The notes beneath the pieces are model-generated. The model saw only the letters and a program-made list of their open reading frames with translations, had not been told where the DNA came from and made no database searches. The translations under genes and the position numbers were made by a program. A DNA stretch of 5,960 bases. Source: Bacteroidaceae bacterium (GTDB lineage: Bacteria; Bacteroidota; Bacteroidia; Bacteroidales; Bacteroidaceae). The stretch lies in assembly GCA_017466965.1 (NCBI GenBank), contig JAFTTD010000339.1, forward strand, positions 1 through 5,960, in the 5' to 3' direction. Positions 1 to 5,754 of the stretch are shown here, one piece after another (the stretch's first letter is position 1; every line of letters begins with the position of its first letter).

Positions 1-43
1 AATAGAAGAATTTTAAGAAAAGAATAAATAAAAGTAATTTTAT

Positions 44-74
44 TTTGTTTTCTAATAGAAATTATCTATATTTG
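44..74 (+). promoter_or_regulatory. Bacteroidota-type promoter for the HU-like gene
   Basis: TTTG at 44-47 and TATATTTG at 67-74 are separated by exactly 19 bp. This matches the Bacteroidota primary sigma-factor consensus of a -33 TTTG/TTG and a -7 TAnnTTTG. Transcription should start a few bases after 74, near 78-82, giving a 5' leader of roughly 85-90 nt before the ATG at 168. The surrounding DNA is strongly AT-rich. The match and spacing are read directly; the start site is inferred. Confidence 0.75.
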
Positions 75-167
75 TAATGCAGTTTTTGAAAGCAATAACT
101 GAATGCCTTAACTATTAGAATCAGAGAGAGAGTTTTATTAATTGTTTAACCTAAAAAAAGCAAGTGT

Positions 168-572
168 ATGGGAAAGATAGTCATCAGAACAAACTACCAG
201 CGTGTAGCGATGAAGAACAAGAACATGTACGTTACCCGTGCCACTTCGTTCAGCAGAATCGGCAAGGATGAGCTTGTGAACATGGTATCAAGCGACAGTT
301 CACTTCCACGAGGCTATGTTGCGGCAGTTACCGACGGATTGTTCACTCAGATCAAGCAGATGGTTCTCAACGGCCACAGCGTGGAGGTCCCTCACCTCGG
401 CACCTTCAGATTCGGAATTTCCTGCAAGGGAGTTGACAACAAGGAAGACGTCAGCGCTGAGAACGTGAGGACAAGAAAGATCATGTTCGCTCCGTGCAAG
501 GAACTTAAGGATGCGCTCCGTGGCGTTTCGCTTGAAACAGTGATTGGCACAGAGCCTGAAGCCCAAGGCTAA
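168..572 (+). CDS. HU/IHF-like DNA-binding protein (Bacteroidales extended HU family)
   Basis: A 134-residue relative of HU/IHF nucleoid proteins, expected to bind and bend DNA without strong sequence specificity. An N-terminal strand region (about 1-27) precedes the HU-like helical part (about 33-68, including KDELVNMV and an amphipathic stretch ending in KQMVLNGH). The strand-turn motif SVEVPHLGTFRFGI follows at 71-84, corresponding to the GxGxF region of HU. The C-terminal part has NVRTRKIMFAPCKELKDAL at 99-117, which closely resembles the R-F-P-G-K-ELKDAL signature of the Bacteroidales HU-related family. The long DNA-clasping arm of classical HU appears shortened. The tail (about 124-134) is low in structure. 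The ATG at 168 follows an A-rich stretch (CCTAAAAAAAGC) with no Shine-Dalgarno sequence, as is usual in this phylum. The gene has its own promoter and terminator, so it is probably monocistronic. Family assignment is strong; the exact cellular role is inferred. Confidence 0.88.
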   Translation: MGKIVIRTNYQRVAMKNKNMYVTRATSFSRIGKDELVNMVSSDSSLPRGYVAAVTDGLFTQIKQMVLNGHSVEVPHLGTFRFGISCKGVDNKEDVSAENVRTRKIMFAPCKELKDALRGVSLETVIGTEPEAQG

Positions 573-602
573 GGAGAGATTTGGCAGTCGTTGATTTTTC
601 GG

Positions 603-648
603 AAGAGAGAAGAGTAAGTTTGCGCTTGCTCTTCTCTTTTGTTATTTT
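603..648 (+). terminator. Intrinsic terminator after the HU-like gene
   Basis: AGAGAAGAGTAAG (606-618) pairs with CTTGCTCTTCTCT (625-637) through 13 base pairs, one of them a G-U wobble (T615 with G629). The loop is TTTGCG (619-624). The stem can be extended by AAG/TTT pairing at 603-605 with 638-640. A T-rich run follows directly (TTTT, then GTTATTTT units). It lies about 30 nt past the HU-like stop codon, a normal place for factor-independent termination. Confidence 0.8.
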
Positions 649-731
649 GTTATTTTGTTATTTTGTGATTTTGTGATTTTTGTTATTTTGTGATTTTGTG
701 ATTTTTGTTATTTTGTGATTTTGTGATTTTT
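641..731. repeat. Hierarchical T-rich tandem repeat (8-bp units nested in 25-bp units)
   Basis: The array is built from two 8-bp words, GTTATTTT and GTGATTTT. Two lone GTTATTTT units (641-656) are followed by three perfect 25-bp units at 657-681, 682-706 and 707-731. Each 25-bp unit reads GTTATTTT, GTGATTTT, GTGATTTT, T. It abuts the T-tract of the upstream terminator, so it may have expanded from that tract by replication slippage. It is non-coding and ends about 200 bp before the next promoter. Arrays of this kind are commonly variable in copy number; variability here is inferred. Confidence 0.9.
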
Positions 732-737
732 ACGCTA

Positions 738-813
738 AGGGGCAATAAGGGTGAAGATTCCTCGTCGCTACGCCCCTGTCGGCAAGACTTAAAAAAAAGA
801 ATGGACGACGAGG
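738..813. repeat. Two interlocked inverted repeats (pseudoknot-like order)
   Basis: AGGGGC (738-743) is complementary to GCCCCT (772-777), and CCTCGTCG (760-767) is complementary to CGACGAGG (806-813). The arms occur in the order a, b, a', b', which would form an H-type pseudoknot if the region is transcribed and both stems form together. There is no visible promoter just upstream and no coding signal. It may equally be the remnant of a decayed element. Complementarity is seen directly; any function is unknown. Confidence 0.4.
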
Positions 814-823
814 CTGAAGACTG

Positions 824-859
824 AGGCTGCGAACATTCGTTCGCATCGCGAACGAGCCT
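824..859. repeat. Inverted repeat with competing stems
   Basis: CGTTCGC (838-844) and GCGAACG (848-854) form a perfect 7-bp stem around ATC. Outside it, AGGCT (824-828) pairs with AGCCT (855-859), leaving 829-837 bulged. GCGAAC also occurs at 829-834, so the central GTTCGC (839-844) could pair with either flanking copy. There is no T-tract after it, so it does not look like a terminator. It lies upstream of the 932-962 promoter and would be an operator-like dyad or part of a structured RNA; neither can be decided here. Confidence 0.5.
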
Positions 860-931
860 GCATTTTCATGAGTTGTGAAAACTTCCGAAAAAACTGCCTC
901 TTGCAAAATCCCAATGAAAACACCTCTCTTT

Positions 932-962
932 TTTGTTCATTCATAAAAAAGTGATACCTTTG
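932..962 (+). promoter_or_regulatory. Bacteroidota-type promoter for the PBP-kdsB-M16 unit
   Basis: TTTG at 932-935 and TACCTTTG at 955-962 are separated by 19 bp, the same geometry as the promoter at 44-74 and a full match to the TTTG/TAnnTTTG consensus. The predicted start near 966-970 gives a leader of about 115 nt before the PBP ATG at 1083. No comparable promoter is visible before kdsB or the M16 gene, so this is probably the main promoter of all three. Confidence 0.75.
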
Positions 963-982
963 TGAGATGGTATCAAGGAGAT

Positions 983-1021
983 GGGGGAGCTGGTGGCGCT
1001 TCTTCTGATTCCAACTCCCCC
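983..1021 (+). promoter_or_regulatory. Hairpin in the 5' leader of the PBP mRNA
   Basis: GGGGGAG (983-989) pairs with CTCCCCC (1015-1021). After one C/A mismatch, TGG (991-993) pairs with CCA (1011-1013), leaving a 17-nt loop. It starts about 15 nt after the predicted transcription start. No T-run follows (GAACTTGTAG), so it is not a standard terminator. It could stabilise the 5' end of the mRNA or serve as a regulatory structure; the role is inferred. Confidence 0.55.
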
Positions 1022-1082
1022 GAACTTGTAGAAATATATGCCTCTGCATGAATGAATATGACAATAACATGTGATAAAGATT

Positions 1083-3524
1083 ATGGAAAACAAGGAAAAC
1101 AGGAAAAAACAGGGCGGCGCAAGCAAATGGTGCATACGCACGGTTGTGGCGCTGTGGATTGCGCTGTGCGTGGGGTTTGGCGCTGTTGCGCTCGCCATTT
1201 ATTCCATTGGCAACGGATGGTGGGGCGATTTGCCGCCTGTGTCGGATCTGCAGAATCCTATCAGCAAATATGCTTCGCGCATTTATACCCAGGACGGCAA
1301 GCTGCTGGGCACATGGAGCTATGCCAAGGAGAACAGGGTGATGATGACTTACGACTCGCTCCCGGAAAACCTTGTCAACGCGCTGGTGGCTACTGAGGAT
1401 GTACGCTTCTATGACCATTCGGGCGTGGACCTCCGGGCGCTGATGCGTGCTGTGATAAAATACGGGGTGATGCGCCAAAGCTCGGCTGGAGGCGGCAGTA
1501 CCATCACTCAGCAGCTGGCTAAACAGCTGTATACCGACGTGGCGCGCGACATGAAGAAGCGACTGATGCAGAAGCCTATAGAGTGGTACATAGCTGTGCA
1601 GCTGGAGCGCTACTACACGAAGGAGGAGATTATAACCATGTATCTCAACTATTTTGACTTCCTCTATAATGCTGTCGGCATAAGGAACGCGGCGCGAACT
1701 TATTTCAACAAGTATCCTAAGGAGCTGACTCTGGAGGAATGTGCCACGCTGGTGGGCATGTGCAAAAACCCTTCATTATACAATCCGGTGAAGTTCAACG
1801 ACAGATGCAGGGAGAGAAGGAACGTGGTGCTGATGCAGATGCATAAGGCCGGATACATATCGGAAGAGACGATGAAGGAGGCTCAGCAGAAGTCGCTTGA
1901 TGTGGGGCGCTTCAAGGTGACTGACCATAAGGACGGCATGGCGCCGTATTTCAGGGAGTATCTGAGGAGGGTGCTGACGGCAAGAAAGCCTGCGCGCGAT
2001 GATTATGCCTCATGGCAGGGACAGGCGTATCATGATGATTCGCTCATGTGGGAGACTGACCCTCTGTACGGGTGGTGCAACAAGAATGTGAAGAAGGACG
2101 GTACTCACTATAATATATATTCTGACGGTTTGAAGATTCATACGTCCATTGACTCAAGAATGCAGGCGTATGCTGAAGCGTCGGCTTACGACCATGTGGC
2201 AAAGGAGCTGCAGCCTATTTTCGACAGGCAGCACAAACGCAATCCGCTGGCTCCGTACAGCGGTCTGACGGCTGAGCAGGTGGACAAGATTCTGAGGAGA
2301 TATATGCGTCAGAGCGAGAGGTACAGGGTGATGAAGGCTGCCGGACACAGTGAGGACGAGATTGTGAAGGCGTTCAACACGAAGACGCCTATGGCGGTGT
2401 TTACATACAACGGCATTGACACCTTGTCACTGTCGCCGCTTGACTCTATCAGATACTACAAGAAGTTCCTGCGTACGGCGTTCATGGCCATGGACCCTCA
2501 GAACGGACAGGTGAAGGCGTATGTGGGAGGACTTGACTACAAGTACTTCCAATATGACAATGTGCTTGGAGGGGGACGCAGACAGATAGGAAGTACGGTG
2601 AAGCCGTTCCTATATACGCTGGCGATGGAGAACGGGTTTACTCCGTGTGATGTGGCTCCGAATGAGGAACGTACGTACATGGTAGCCGGTAAGCCATGGA
2701 CTCCGCGCAATACCGGAACTGCAAGAGTGGGGCAGCTGGTTACGCTGAAATGGGGACTCTCGCAGTCAAACAACTGGATTTCGGCTTATCTCATGTCGCA
2801 GCTCAATCCTTACCAGCTGGTTTCGCTCATGCACGACATGGGAATTACCAACCAGCAGATTCATCCGTCAATGAGCCTGTGTCTCGGTCCGTGCGACGTG
2901 AGCGTGGGTGAGATGGTGAGCGCATATACGGCATTTGCCAACTCGGGTGTTAGAGTGTGCCCTCTGCTGGTTACCCACATTGAGGATGCTGACGGAAACA
3001 TAGTTGAGACGTTCACTCCGAGAATGAACGAAGTAATCAGCAGCGAAACTGTGGATAAGATGATAACGATGCTGAGGTCTGTGATTGACGGAGGTACGGG
3101 ACAGAGAATAAGATGGAAATACGGCATCAAGGCTGACATGGGAGGTAAGACGGGAACAACAAACTCAAATGCTGATGCATGGTTTATGGGATTCACGCCA
3201 CGATTAGTGGCTGGATGCTGGGTTGGAGGTGAAGATCCCGACATACACTTTGAGAACATGACGCATGGGCAAGGAGCCAGTGCCGCGCTGCCTGTATATG
3301 CGAACTTCATGAAAAAGATATATGCTGACCAGGCCTTGATGAACGACTACGGAATATCAGAAATAGACTCCTTCTATGTGGCAAAGGATATTGGCGACTG
3401 CGAAAGCGAACTTGACGGGCTGAAGATTGCCGATGTTGAGGGCTTTGAACACGATGTGGTGATTCCTGACAGTCTTCTGATTGAAAGCGAGGAACAGGAG
3501 GCTGACTTTGATTTTGATTTGTGA
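1083..3524 (+). CDS. mrcA: Bifunctional class A penicillin-binding protein (PBP1A-like glycosyltransferase/transpeptidase)
   Basis: Polymerises lipid II into glycan strands and cross-links the stem peptides; anchored in the inner membrane with its domains in the periplasm. Numbered from the ATG at 1083 (813 residues): a short basic cytoplasmic tail, one membrane helix at about 16-40, then a GT51 glycosyltransferase domain at about 65-250. That domain carries TEDVRFYDHSG (104-114, catalytic Glu105), GGSTITQQ (137-144), KPIE (164-167, second conserved Glu) and KEEIITMYLN (180-189). A charged linker contains the usual GLKIHTSIDSRMQ (349-361). The transpeptidase domain (about 467-745) has all three active-site motifs: STVK (504-507, nucleophile Ser504), SNN (562-564) and KTGT (689-692). 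The usual PGS before the serine is IGS here. The C-terminus is acidic (ESEEQEADFDFDL). An in-frame GTG at 1071 would add four residues; the ATG is preferred because its N-terminus (MENKENRKK) is typical and no Shine-Dalgarno favours the GTG. Codons look more GC-rich at third positions than in kdsB downstream. The symbol follows the PBP1A convention. Confidence 0.93.
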   Translation: MENKENRKKQGGASKWCIRTVVALWIALCVGFGAVALAIYSIGNGWWGDLPPVSDLQNPISKYASRIYTQDGKLLGTWSYAKENRVMMTYDSLPENLVNALVATEDVRFYDHSGVDLRALMRAVIKYGVMRQSSAGGGSTITQQLAKQLYTDVARDMKKRLMQKPIEWYIAVQLERYYTKEEIITMYLNYFDFLYNAVGIRNAARTYFNKYPKELTLEECATLVGMCKNPSLYNPVKFNDRCRERRNVVLMQMHKAGYISEETMKEAQQKSLDVGRFKVTDHKDGMAPYFREYLRRVLTARKPARDDYASWQGQAYHDDSLMWETDPLYGWCNKNVKKDGTHYNIYSDGLKIHTSIDSRMQAYAEASAYDHVAKELQPIFDRQHKRNPLAPYSGLTAEQVDKILRRYMRQSERYRVMKAAGHSEDEIVKAFNTKTPMAVFTYNGIDTLSLSPLDSIRYYKKFLRTAFMAMDPQNGQVKAYVGGLDYKYFQYDNVLGGGRRQIGSTVKPFLYTLAMENGFTPCDVAPNEERTYMVAGKPWTPRNTGTARVGQLVTLKWGLSQSNNWISAYLMSQLNPYQLVSLMHDMGITNQQIHPSMSLCLGPCDVSVGEMVSAYTAFANSGVRVCPLLVTHIEDADGNIVETFTPRMNEVISSETVDKMITMLRSVIDGGTGQRIRWKYGIKADMGGKTGTTNSNADAWFMGFTPRLVAGCWVGGEDPDIHFENMTHGQGASAALPVYANFMKKIYADQALMNDYGISEIDSFYVAKDIGDCESELDGLKIADVEGFEHDVVIPDSLLIESEEQEADFDFDL

Positions 3525-3553
3525 AATGCAAACTTCTGAACGAAGTGGCATTT
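3524..3553 (+). other. Hairpin overlapping the PBP stop codon, between PBP and kdsB
   Basis: AAATGC (3524-3529) pairs with GCATTT (3548-3553) and ACTTC (3532-3536) with GAAGT (3542-3546). The two stems stack around a small asymmetric internal loop (AA/G), and the apical loop is TGAAC. The first base is the last base of the TGA stop. Only a poor pyrimidine run follows (ACGCCTTTC), so full termination is unlikely. Partial attenuation or an mRNA processing or stability element that sets kdsB expression apart from the PBP is possible. Confidence 0.45.
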
Positions 3554-3602
3554 ACGCCTTTCAAAGTCCTGAAAACAAAAGAATACTAAACCAAAAACTC
3601 AA

Positions 3603-4361
3603 ATGAAATATATCGGAATTATACCGGCAAGATATTCTTCAACAAGATTTCCTGCCAAACCGCTCGCAATTTTAGGCGGAATGACTGTAATAGAAAGAGT
3701 GTATAGGCAAGTCGAGGCGTTGCTTGACAGTGTTGTTGTGGCAACTGATGACGAGCGTATTTTCCAAAAAGTTGAATCTTTCGGAGGAAAAGTGGTGATG
3801 ACAAGCACAGAGCACAGGAGCGGCACGGACAGATGTTATGAAGCTCTGACTAAAGTGGGAGAAAATGATTATGATGTTGTCATAAACATACAGGGCGACG
3901 AGCCTTTTATACAGCCTGAGCAAATCAGGGCTGTAATGTCGTGCTTTGAAAATGACGAGCATACTGATATAGCTACTTTGGTTAAGCCGTTTGTCCTGTC
4001 TGATGGAATAGAAGCGCTTGAAAATCCGAATTCGCCTAAAGTGGTGGTGGGGAAAAACATGGTAGCACTATATTTCAGCCGTTCTGTAATACCATACCTC
4101 AGAGGGTATGACAAAAGTGAATGGCTTGCTCGTCACACATTCTTCAAGCACATAGGATTGTATGCATACAAAGCCAATGTGCTTAAAGAGATAACTAAAC
4201 TTGCACAGACACCTCTTGAACTGGCTGAATCGCTTGAGCAGCTTCGCTGGCTTGAGAATGGGTATAATATCAAGGTGGCGCAAACTGATATTGAAACAAT
4301 AGGTATTGACACTCCTGAAGACCTCCAAAAAGCGGAAGAATTCTTGAAAAGCAGGAGGTAA
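3603..4361 (+). CDS. kdsB: 3-deoxy-manno-octulosonate cytidylyltransferase (CMP-Kdo synthetase)
   Basis: Activates Kdo with CTP to give CMP-Kdo and pyrophosphate, the donor for the inner core of lipopolysaccharide; a soluble cytoplasmic enzyme. At 252 residues it has normal length. The nucleotide-binding signature IPARYSSTRFPAKPL is at 7-21, followed by VVATDDERI (45-53), EHRSGTDR (70-77), NIQGDEP (95-101), KHIGLYAY (182-189), ESLEQLRWLENG (209-220) and GIDTPEDL (234-241). Asp99 in the QGDEP motif and Asp236 in the GIDTPED motif are the expected metal-binding acidic positions. No motif is missing. The ATG at 3603 follows an A-rich stretch (AAACCAAAAACTCAA) with no Shine-Dalgarno, normal for Bacteroidota. 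The gap to the PBP is 78 bp without a visible promoter, and the M16 gene follows after 28 bp, which suggests co-transcription. The symbol is secure because the signature motifs separate it from other sugar nucleotidyltransferases. Confidence 0.96.
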   Translation: MKYIGIIPARYSSTRFPAKPLAILGGMTVIERVYRQVEALLDSVVVATDDERIFQKVESFGGKVVMTSTEHRSGTDRCYEALTKVGENDYDVVINIQGDEPFIQPEQIRAVMSCFENDEHTDIATLVKPFVLSDGIEALENPNSPKVVVGKNMVALYFSRSVIPYLRGYDKSEWLARHTFFKHIGLYAYKANVLKEITKLAQTPLELAESLEQLRWLENGYNIKVAQTDIETIGIDTPEDLQKAEEFLKSRR

Positions 4362-4365
4362 GCAG

Positions 4366-4380
4366 ATGAATAAGAAATAA
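4366..4380 (+). other. Four-codon mini-ORF (MNKK) behind a perfect Shine-Dalgarno sequence
   Basis: AGGAGG at 4353-4358, inside the last codons of kdsB (AGC AGG AGG TAA), lies 7 nt upstream of an ATG at 4366. That ATG opens a frame of only M-N-K-K followed by TAA (4378-4380). The M16 ATG is 9 nt after this stop. The sequence could capture terminating ribosomes and pass them to the M16 start, but Bacteroidota rarely depend on Shine-Dalgarno pairing and the purines also encode kdsB's Arg-Arg end, so chance is quite possible. Confidence 0.25.
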
Positions 4381-4389
4381 AAAAAACTT

Positions 4390-5685
4390 ATGGACCGCAC
4401 TATACAGCCAGAGTTAAAGTCGAACGACTTGCATGACATTCAGCGTCCGGAACTGCATACAATGAAAAATGGCGTAGCTATGAACTGTGTGCATGTGAAA
4501 GATACACAATTGCTGCGCATTGACATCATGTTCAAGGGAGGACAATGGGTGCAGAACTCACCCCTGCAAGCCAAATTTGCGCTCAGTCAGCTGCGGTATG
4601 GATCGGCGGAATATGATAAGAAGCGCATTTCCGAACTGATAGATTACTATGGAGCATCCATACAGACCAGAGTAAACCTTTCATATTCGGTAATAACGCT
4701 GACGGTATTAAGCAAATTTCTTAGGCAGGCATTGGCAATTCTCAGGTCTGTCATAACATCGCCAATATATGAAGAGGAACAGCTGAGAATAGTGTTGAGC
4801 CAGGCTAAGACATCTTATGCAGTGAGCTTGGAGACTGTAGATACACACAGCCTTCAATTGTTTTATAAGAGCCTTTTTGGCAGCGAGCATCCGCTTGGAG
4901 TGTATCCTTTGCTTTCCGACTATGACACATTGACAACAGAACAATTGTTTGAATATCATCAGAAATATCTTCATTCTGGAAATGCAACATTATATCTGAC
5001 CGGAGATTATGACCAAGCAACGATAAGCATAGTGGAAGACTGTTTAGGTGCTGACAAATGGGGCTGTTCTGACAAGTCTGTGATTTTTGATTCATTCAGA
5101 TGTTATCCTGTAAACACAACTCAGGAACTCAGGCAGACCGTATCCGTGGCAAACTCATCACATCAATCCTCAATAAAGATGGGATGCCTCTTGCCAAGCC
5201 GTAAGAATGCCGATTATTACGCATTATCACTTTTTACAACTATCATAGGAGGATATTTTGGCAGCAGACTTATGTCTTCCGTCAGAGAAACCTATGGATA
5301 TACTTATGATATACATTCTGTAATATCGCAAATTCCACACCATTGTGCATTCGTTGTAACAACAGAGACGGCTCCTCAGAATGTTGAGGCGGTCATAAAG
5401 GAAGTGAAAAAACAAATACGGCTCTTGGCACAAGTGCCTGTTACAGATGAAGAATTGCGCATTGTCAAGAATTATGTTTACGGTAACTATTGTCGCTCAA
5501 CAGAAGGCGGATTCTCCTTGCCTTCTGCCATGATGAAACTTGAGGCTTTAGGACTTGATCTTGATACGGTACGGAAAGAACAATACTTGATTCAGGCATC
5601 TACGCCGGTAACAATACTTGAATGTGCAAATAAATACATTAAAGAAGACTCCCTTCTCACTTGCATAGCTGAATGTGCAAGGTAA
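4390..5685 (+). CDS. M16-family (insulinase-like) protein lacking the zinc motif but keeping the Arg/Tyr pair
   Basis: A 431-residue protein with two tandem M16 half-domains (about 20-225 and 245-430), the usual size for M16B proteins. The N-terminal half follows the family pattern: MKNGVAMNCV (25-34), FKGGQWVQ (48-55), YYGASIQTRVNLSYSVITLTVL (86-107) and GSEHPLG (164-170). Where active members have HxxEH, this one reads KFALS (62-66), so both zinc histidines and the catalytic Glu are absent. The downstream Glu ligand position is also changed (IVLSQAK, 134-140). The C-terminal half keeps SSVRETYGYTYD (296-307), in which Arg299 and Tyr306 match the Arg/Tyr pair that assists catalysis. There is no signal peptide or membrane segment, so it is probably cytoplasmic. 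It may be the non-zinc partner of a two-subunit M16B peptidase or a non-catalytic protein; no partner gene is in view. The ATG at 4390 follows an A-rich run (AAATAAAAAAAACTT). The 3' end is part of a 74-bp tandem duplication that leaves the protein unchanged. Confidence 0.88.
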   Translation: MDRTIQPELKSNDLHDIQRPELHTMKNGVAMNCVHVKDTQLLRIDIMFKGGQWVQNSPLQAKFALSQLRYGSAEYDKKRISELIDYYGASIQTRVNLSYSVITLTVLSKFLRQALAILRSVITSPIYEEEQLRIVLSQAKTSYAVSLETVDTHSLQLFYKSLFGSEHPLGVYPLLSDYDTLTTEQLFEYHQKYLHSGNATLYLTGDYDQATISIVEDCLGADKWGCSDKSVIFDSFRCYPVNTTQELRQTVSVANSSHQSSIKMGCLLPSRKNADYYALSLFTTIIGGYFGSRLMSSVRETYGYTYDIHSVISQIPHHCAFVVTTETAPQNVEAVIKEVKKQIRLLAQVPVTDEELRIVKNYVYGNYCRSTEGGFSLPSAMMKLEALGLDLDTVRKEQYLIQASTPVTILECANKYIKEDSLLTCIAECAR

Positions 5686-5754
5686 CAATACTTGAATGTG
5701 CAAATAAATACATTAAAGAAGACTCCCTTCTCGCTTGCATAGCTGAATGTGCAA
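5607..5754. repeat. 74-bp tandem duplication of the M16 gene's 3' end (two copies)
   Basis: Copy 1 (5607-5680) and copy 2 (5681-5754) are identical except for A5659 versus G5733. GGTAA occurs at both outer boundaries (5607-5611 and 5755-5759) and at the junction (5681-5685), which fits slippage between 5-bp microhomologies. The junction GGTAA supplies the TAA stop of the gene, so the encoded C-terminus (ECAR) stays the same. The second copy is untranslated and in another frame, since 74 is not a multiple of three. The word TGAATGTGCAA also occurs twice in each copy. Confidence 0.93.

Noticed and set aside
641..731. Promoter -7 elements or a CRISPR array in the T-rich repeat
   Set aside because: No word in the array fully matches TAnnTTTG, and the units are contiguous with no spacers, so it is a simple tandem repeat.
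1071..1082. GTG start adding four residues (MIKI) to the PBP
   Set aside because: The ATG at 1083 gives a typical basic N-terminus before the membrane helix, and no ribosome-binding signal favours the GTG.
1052..1396. A 114-codon plus-strand frame overlapping the PBP start, opened by an ATGA overlap with a 5-codon frame
   Set aside because: It overlaps the PBP in another frame throughout, and its Cys/Arg-rich translation looks like an out-of-frame reading of a GC-rich gene.
789..1478. A 229-codon open frame on the minus strand covering the PBP leader and 5' end
   Set aside because: It lies opposite a clearly coding GT51 domain and the PBP promoter. Its translation is rich in His, Arg and Phe with no recognisable motif, and it has no promoter or family resemblance.
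2861..3310. A 149-codon minus-strand frame inside the PBP transpeptidase region
   Set aside because: It is antisense to the region with SNN and KTG motifs, has no recognisable domain and is best explained by codon bias of the sense gene.
5686..5742. Read-through extension of the M16 protein past its TAA into the duplicated copy
   Set aside because: The second copy is in a different frame and would add only about 19 unrelated residues before TAG; no recoding signal is seen.
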